64,000 nucleotides of DNA, from assembly GCF_024323335.1 (NCBI RefSeq), contig NC_066581.1, positions 34,180,699 through 34,244,698 of the forward strand, given 5' to 3'. The position numbers and the translations under genes were made by a program. Source of the stretch: Lathyrus oleraceus (Eukaryota > Streptophyta > Magnoliopsida > Fabales > Fabaceae). Below the pieces are notes generated by a model. That model was not told the DNA's origin. It worked only from the letters and a program-made list of their open reading frames with translations, and searched no databases. Shown piece by piece: positions 57,828 through 64,000 of the stretch (positions within the stretch are counted from its first letter, which is position 1; each line of letters begins with the position of its first letter).

Positions 57828-60800
57828 TGTAGCACCTCAAATTTGCACCTATCATTATGCATACATTTTCATATTAGGTCATAGCATATCATGATCCATT
57901 GCATATCATTTGCATTGTCCCCAGTTGCCTCAAGAGCAAGCAATCAAGAATTAGGTCAAACTAATCTCCTGATCAGTCAACCAAGCAAGCAAAAGAATTT
58001 CTTATTGAATCAAGACCTTGGGGTTTGTCCAACAAGTTCACATGGCTTGGAGGTCCATTTGAAGTATTTTGGTCAAGGATTGAAGGCTCAGAGGTCATCA
58101 GTTCATGCACAGACAGTCAAAAACCCTAAAAAAAGTCAACTGTCAGTCAAGGCAATGGATGGTGGTCATTCTTGTGGAATTTGGGCACCATGATCAATAA
58201 TCAAGAGTTCAAACAACTTGGGACATAATTTGAAGTCAAATTCTCAAGGAATCAGGGTTTGGAAGTCATCAGTCAATGCATAATCAATCAGAAACCCTAA
58301 AAGTCAACTGTTGGTCAACTGTCCATTTAATCAGTGATTGGATGATTGGATTTGGTTTGTGAGAGTTCATTCATGTCCAAATAGTCATCATATATCATGC
58401 CAAACACCATCATGTAAGAATTTGAAGCCAGATCATGAATTTCCCAAAATGGAAACTGGGCCTGTAACTGAAACTTACTAAAAATGGAAAGTTTTGATCC
58501 TCAAACTTACATCATGATACAAGCCTCAAATGAATTTTTGCCCAACATGAAAGTTGAAGATCTTGTTCTCCCATTTCCAAAAAGTCCAAGAACTCTCAAT
58601 TCCCATGTGTGGTTGGCAAGTTATGATCGAATCGATTTCAGAAAATCTTGAACTTCAAAGGGCCATATCTCTCAAACCGTTTGGCCAATTTTGGTGGGGT
58701 TTTTTCCTACAAGTCACATTTGATCCCCTCTTTCCAAAAATATAAGTTTCATGAGCCAAAACTTCACCAATCAAAATGGCATATTTTGACCTTTTTCATT
58801 TAAATGTAAGTTTGACCAAGAGTTGACTTTTTGACTCAAACTTTTTTTCAACATTTGGCCAATTGGAACAGCTCATAAATGTCATTTAGAAGGTGTTTGC
58901 AAAGTCAAAATATGCAGCACATGTGAATATTGCTTGGTTGCTTGAATTGTAAGAAAAGTACCATTTAACCATACTTGTCCATGCCTTGCCTTGTACCTCA
59001 AAAGGACAGCATTATGCAGCAACTTTTCTGTCATTAGAGCCTCACTTACAGCCTAAAATTAACAGCAAAACAAAGAACCATGCTTAGTTGCTTAAGAATT
59101 GGAAAAAGGACATGTTTGTACCATACTTTCACAACCTTAACTTGTACTCTCACAGCAGAATTTCCCCACCAATTTTCTGTCATATTGCCACACAAGACAA
59201 GGGCTTGGCTAGTACTGTCACAAAAAGGCAGCTACAAACCACACACCATTGGCATTTCTCTTCAAAAAGACCTGTCACCATACTGCAGAAAAGGAGGAAA
59301 CACCTTGGCAATTGCTCAAAAAACCTAACCTGGCCTTGTACTGTCCAGCAGGCATTGTGCATTTCTGCTGTCCTTCTGAAATCCAATTGAAGCAGCCCTA
59401 CCACAAGACCAAACACCTTTGGCCATTCCCCTAAAAAAAGGGTCTGTCACCATACCCTGCAGCAAAAAAAAAAAAGCATGGCATGTTGATCATTGTGAAG
59501 CAAGGAGCAAAGGAACCAATCTTTCATTCACCTTGTGTGACCTTACTTGCATTTTCTGTCAAAAAAAGGCTGTTCAGACTCATAGTAAAAAAACCTGCCT
59601 TGCCATAAAACCCTCCTTTCCAACTCACCCTTATTTTTTTTTGCTTTTCACTTCACAAACCTCCTTGCTATTGGCATTCCCATTTTCCTGTCCAACTCCT
59701 AACATTGCCTTGCCAACATAACAGACAGACCAGCCACTTTCAACTGATGCAAAAAATTGGTTTGCTTGGCATTTTGTCAAGATTGCAAGTGTTGTACCAA
59801 AGCTAACAACAGGGCTTTTGGTCATTTTCTTTCTGTCATGTTAAAAAACCAACAGCAACAATTAACCACCTCCAACTGCAGCAAAAAGACCAACCAACCT
59901 CCCATTCTCCATAACCTCACTTGCATTTTGCCAAGCCTTATGCCTTGCATTTTCCACAACTCTTCATCATGTCAAGCTAACTGCATCCATTTGGCCTTGC
60001 CTTTTGCTTCAAAACCTGCAGCATCCAATCCCAACCAACTCACACATACACTAATACTCACTCTCCAAAAAGCTCTCCTTGCACTTTCCAAGACAATTTC
60101 CAAGTCACACCTTGCCACTTGCATTTGAATGTTGCTTTGGCCAAACTCAAAAGACCTTGTCCACAAAAACACAATGACCTAAGCTAGCTTAACACCACCT
60201 CCATCATTTTTCTCCCTGTCATCACAAAACCAACAGCACTTAGAAAAATGGTTCTCATATTCTAGAGACATCCCTGCAGTGCATCTCAAAAACCTGTCAA
60301 GACATTGCAAAACAAAAGGCATCCATCAAAATACATTGGCATTGATTTTTCATGCTGTTGAGATCCAAAAGGAAGGAACCCTGCTATTGGCATTTGTTTT
60401 GGGGGGCTGTCAAAAACACAATAGAACCAAACACTACAAAAACAAAAAGCAACTGCAAACAGCAGCTTTGCTCACCATTTCCACCCTCCATTTGCCACTT
60501 TGAAACCTAACCAACTTCATACAATCTCTTTACACACACTTCACTTGTTGGCCAAGGCCATTTTTGCTGTCATTTGAAACACCATTAACACCACAAACAC
60601 ATCAAACCAACAGAAAATTCACTCATGCTCAAAACTACCTTTTTGGCCATTTTCTAAAACTATCCAAAACTTTCAAAGGGCCAAACCCTGCCTTGCCTAA
60701 AACACAGTCTAAGCATCATTTGGAACTGATTACAATTGCCTTCTCATACCTGCAAACAGCTTTGGAGCAACTGGTTTTTTTTTCCTCAAAGCAATTCCCA

Positions 60801-61728
60801 TAACAGCACTCGTATCCCTCCATTTCAAGCATCAATAAGCAAAGCACTTCAAACACTCATCACTTGAAGACCTAAAGAGCATCTGTTCCAGGCTAGAAGG
60901 ACCAAACAACCACAGTTTCTCATTCTGCTTCCAAATTGGTAAGTTTTCAACTTCTCCCATTTTCCCAAATTGACACATGTTTTGAATAGGCTTTTCAATG
61001 CTGAGTACCATGATGCTTTCCTTTTTGAAAATGATTGCTTGTCCATGAAGATATGTTGAGATAAAGTTTGGTGCTCGAAAATGTTTCTTTTGGTTTCTTG
61101 ATGTGCAGTTCAAATTAATGAAAATAGGGTTTGGGTTGTTGTTGTATGTTGTTTAATGATTACAATGGCATGCTCAATTGGCATTTTTGGGAGAAAATTG
61201 AGAAATTCGAATTTGGGGATGGATGAACATGAACCCTAGATTCCAATGTGTATTTTCCCAGAATTTTCTTCATTCCCACGTGCTGCATGGCTTAAATTCC
61301 CTCATCCAATCAAAACATTCCATTCCAAGGGCCAAAACGACTGTGTTTGGTTAAGTGACTCATAATATTACCAAATTGCCATCCTTGTTTTATTATTTCA
61401 TTTAATTTCATGGCCTTCTTACAAAAATCATAAAAGCTTCAATTTTCATCCAATTTGAATGGGATTTTTTGTGTTGCGTTCATCATAATCTCTACTTTTT
61501 TATCATTATTTTTCCAGAATTTTTGGATGAGTAGTTTTTAAATGGCCTTAGGGTTTGTGACATGTGACCAAATATTGTACCCTTTGCCAAATCAATTGTG
61601 AAATGATGAGAATGTATCCAATGGTTCCCAAATTTTTTGCGCTTAAACTAGACACACTCATGGTGATTTTGGTATAAAGTTTGTGGATTTATCATTTGTG
61701 GTTTGTGAGATATGATTTTTTGAATTAG

Positions 61729-61751
61729 GGTGTGACAACTTGTGTCACACC
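61729..61751. repeat. Perfect 9-bp inverted repeat, family-X module (copy 3)
   Basis: GGTGTGACA, loop ACTTG, TGTCACACC. Confidence 0.95.
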
Positions 61752-63314
61752 ATTGATGTCCAACTTCATGATTTTCATTACCATGCTTCCTTACATTCAA
61801 ATGACCCCAAATTTTGCATGAACCTACTCTTGTATGTCTAGTTCACATGTGAATTTTCTTGGATTTATTTGAGCTATTTTCCTAATTGTTTGAGATTTTC
61901 TCCCCTGCCTAGTCAATAGTTGACTTTGTGTGACACATGTTCCCATTTCATTTGTGAAATTCTCATACTTTATTAGATGGACATGAAATTTGATATGTGA
62001 TAACTAGACATCTCAAGCTTGGCATTGGTGTTAATCTCATTCATTTCTCATCTGTTTTCAATTTGATATGATTTTTTGAAGTTGACCCATGCTTGTTGAC
62101 TTTCTTTGTGCATGCTTGAATGTGCTTTGACTTTCTGATTTTCATTGACTGCCTTCCACTTGCCCAAATGGGATGAAATTTGACATGCTTACCATGCTAT
62201 GTGTTAGGTTTGATCATGATTTATTTGATGATTTTTGGAAAATGTTTAGATTGCTTTTGGTGCAAGTCTTGCTGTTGACTTCTATGAGCTTCGGTTTGCC
62301 ATGTTTGACCTAAATGGTTCATGAAATGATGATAGTGATTGATATGAATGTGAACCCAATTGGTTTTGTTTCCTAATTGTTTGAACATGATTTTGGATAC
62401 TTAACCCTTGCTGTTTTGACTTTCTCATTCACTCTTGACCCTAGGCTTGCCCTAGTGGTCCTGCTACTCACCTTTGAGTTTGTGATTTCAGGTTGACCAT
62501 CAAATGGCCATTGAGACCAATTCTTTTGACTGAGCTTGCTTGAATATTGTGTCTAACCTCTTTGTTTTGTAGGTGGCTTGGCTCACATGCCTTAAGCCTT
62601 GTGCCTTGCACATCCATGTGCCTCTAATGGACTGTGGGTGTCTGTTTCTGTCTGTCTTGTTTGAAGTTGCATACTAACATCTGCTTGACTGTTTCAGGTG
62701 CTTTAGTTGCTTAGTTCCTTGTGAACTTTTTGCTTTGCTTTGCTTGTATAAGCAATTTGCATTGAGGTATGTCTCTTTTACTTCATGTAGTCTGGAAGAC
62801 CTGGCCTGTTACTTGGCCAGGCAACTGTCTGAAGTCCTCCTTAAGAGGCAATGTTTGTGATTGTTTACTTTTGTCCTTGCATAGAGTCAAAGTCCTCCTA
62901 AGTGAAGAGGCAATTGGTGGAAGGTAGGGATATGCAATCTATCCCCCACTATTCAGTGTGTCATCCGCTTTGCTCACACCACTGTGTTGATGCATTGCAG
63001 ATACAAACCCAAGATCTTGTACAATTGTACAGTTGAGTCAGTTTTAATGTGTAGAAGGGTTCCCACTTTCTGAACCCACACATTCTTGTCTTGAGCTCTC
63101 CCAGGCCAGGGATAAGAGCTGTGAGGTCTCATCCTCACTTCATCCTTTCATCTGCTTCACCTTAGCCCCCTCAATGGCAAGGTTAAGAGCAACATTCACC
63201 CAGTTCCAGAGGTTTGTTTGTTGAGGTTGATATGACCCCTTGACTAAAACCTAACCCTTGTTTGAGCCACTTGTTTGTGTATAGCGTGTGCTATCTGTGC
63301 TTGTAGGATTGTTT

Positions 63315-63530
63315 GACTTGCTTCTTGTGCAAGTTAGGATAGTTTGACTTGCTTCCTGTGCAAGTTAGGATAGTTTGACTTGCTTCCTGTGCAAGTTAGG
63401 ATAGTTTGACTTGCTTCCTGTGCAAGTTAGGATTAGTTTAGACTTGCTTCCTGTGCAAGTTAGGTTTTGCTTGGCTTGCTTCCTGTGCAAGTTAAGTGTG
63501 TGTGGCTTGCTTCCTGTGTGAGCCATGCTT
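63315..63530. repeat. 31-bp tandem repeat with CTTGC/GCAAG hairpin, seven copies
   Basis: Units start near 63,315, 63,346, 63,377, 63,408 and then with slightly longer spacing. Each has gacttgcttcctgtgcaag, where CTTGC pairs with GCAAG around a ttcctgt loop. The last copy has lost the right arm. Confidence 0.95.
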
Positions 63531-63597
63531 AGGATAGGTTGGCCCTTGTGCCATTTAGCTAGAAACCATAACTTAGGGTTGATTTGCATGATAACAT

Positions 63598-63877
63598 CTA
63601 GGCTCGAGTCGTAGTCTCCCTAGTTGTGTCTCCCTCTGTTATCTGGTTAGGCTAGATCCTTATCCCTGCGTAGGGGAACTACATCGCCCTGATCTTCATA
63701 CCAGATGAAGTATGTAGGCAGGAGATTGAGCTGATCTCTCCGGGCGCCCTTTTTTCTTTTGTGTGTGTTGTCTGACAGTTGCTAGGCTCGAGTGCCTGAC
63801 TCCTTAGCAATTTATTGTCTGTCTGTTTGTGTGTGTGTTTGACAGTTATAGGCTCGAGTCCCCGACTCCCTATTAAC
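63598..63877. repeat. Three GGCTCGAGT...GACTCC hairpins with differing stems
   Basis: Copies at 63,598-63,623 (ctagg/cctag), 63,779-63,810 (ttgcta-gg/cc-ttagcaa) and 63,845-63,877 (gttatagg/cctattaac). The inner GAGT/ACTC pair is kept. Confidence 0.85.
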
Positions 63878-63894
63878 TTGTTATGTTGTTGTGT

Positions 63895-64000
63895 GCTTGG
63901 AAGCTGATGTAAGTCCATCGAGTGGCATTCGGGTTCCAGTGTGCGTGTGTTGGGTTCGGATGCTGATGTAAGTCCAGCGATTGGCATTCAGGCTCCACGT
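63895..64000. repeat. Two 60-bp direct repeats at the right edge
   Basis: gctgatgtaagtccatcgag (63,903) recurs as gctgatgtaagtccagcgat (63,962), each followed by tggcattc-gg-tcca. The array probably continues past the window. Confidence 0.85.

Larger units (their letters stand above)
57828..64000 (+). mobile_element. Family-X LTR or element inserted in the Ogre-like gag, runs off the window
   Basis: It begins TGTAGCACCTCAAATTTGCA at 57,828, directly inside the gag frame, after aatcc (57,823-57,827, expected target duplication). It shares segments with the fragments at 42.65-44.53 and 30.53-34.43 kb, including the 9-bp inverted repeat. No gag or pol domain appears in 6.2 kb, so most or all of it should be a very long LTR. 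The section 58.9-61.2 kb, rich in cagcaaaaac- and ccttgcc-like strings, is extra relative to the other copies. Confidence 0.75.

Noticed and set aside
58900..61100. Many 60-120 codon frames on both strands
   Set aside because: Located in the family-X LTR, unrelated to each other, no domains; explained by low stop density in C/A-rich repeats.

Overview
This is nuclear DNA from a flowering plant, almost certainly a legume of the pea/vetch/clover group. Three things point there: spliced plant genes with GT-AG introns, a cytosolic Cu/Zn superoxide dismutase of the legume type, and an Ogre-like Tat-lineage Ty3/gypsy element with a 4.3 kb LTR and a short intron between protease and reverse transcriptase. 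That inference is from recollection of families, not a search. No prokaryotic features are present.

Layout. (1) 1-3.57 kb: left part of a Ty1/copia element on the minus strand with an unbroken gag-pol frame and its 5' LTR. (2) 3.57-9.3 kb: gene-poor AT-rich DNA with a MITE, a decayed LINE reverse transcriptase, a broken plant-mobile-domain gene and palindromic repeats. (3) 9.35-13.0 kb: an intact 14-coding-exon vacuolar Na+/H+ (K+/H+) antiporter gene (NHX, plus strand, 536 aa) with a SINE-like insertion in intron 10. (4) 13.2-14.4 kb: a broken RCC1-FYVE-BRX (PRAF-like) gene. (5) 17.6-23.6 kb: a MITE, Helitron termini, a 93-bp near-perfect inverted repeat, a plus-strand fragment of an Ogre-type LTR, and a 3-ketoacyl-CoA synthase pseudogene cut off exactly at that LTR. 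(6) 24.4-27.0 kb: an intact seven-coding-exon Cu/Zn superoxide dismutase gene on the minus strand with a 5'-UTR intron. (7) 27-64 kb: a dense nest of LTR retrotransposons with no host gene recognised.

The two host genes (NHX and SOD) are complete: the spliced frames sum exactly to 537 and 153 codons including stops. Both relate to salt or oxidative stress, but they lie on opposite strands more than 11 kb apart, so no joint function is implied.

The right half reads as nested insertions. A decayed SIRE/Maximus-like copia element (34.4-40.3 kb, minus) abuts an Ogre-type LTR start at 40,315 (plus). That is interrupted at 42,651 by an LTR of a second family (here called family X). Family X is in turn interrupted at 44,534 by an Ogre-like element (minus; 3' LTR 44,534-48,813, 3'UTR, pol, intron, pro, partial gag). 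The gag of that element is broken at 57,828 by another family-X LTR running off the window. The most unusual signal is in these elements: several families of short hairpins whose loops are conserved while the two stem arms change together, both in LTRs and in the 3'UTR.
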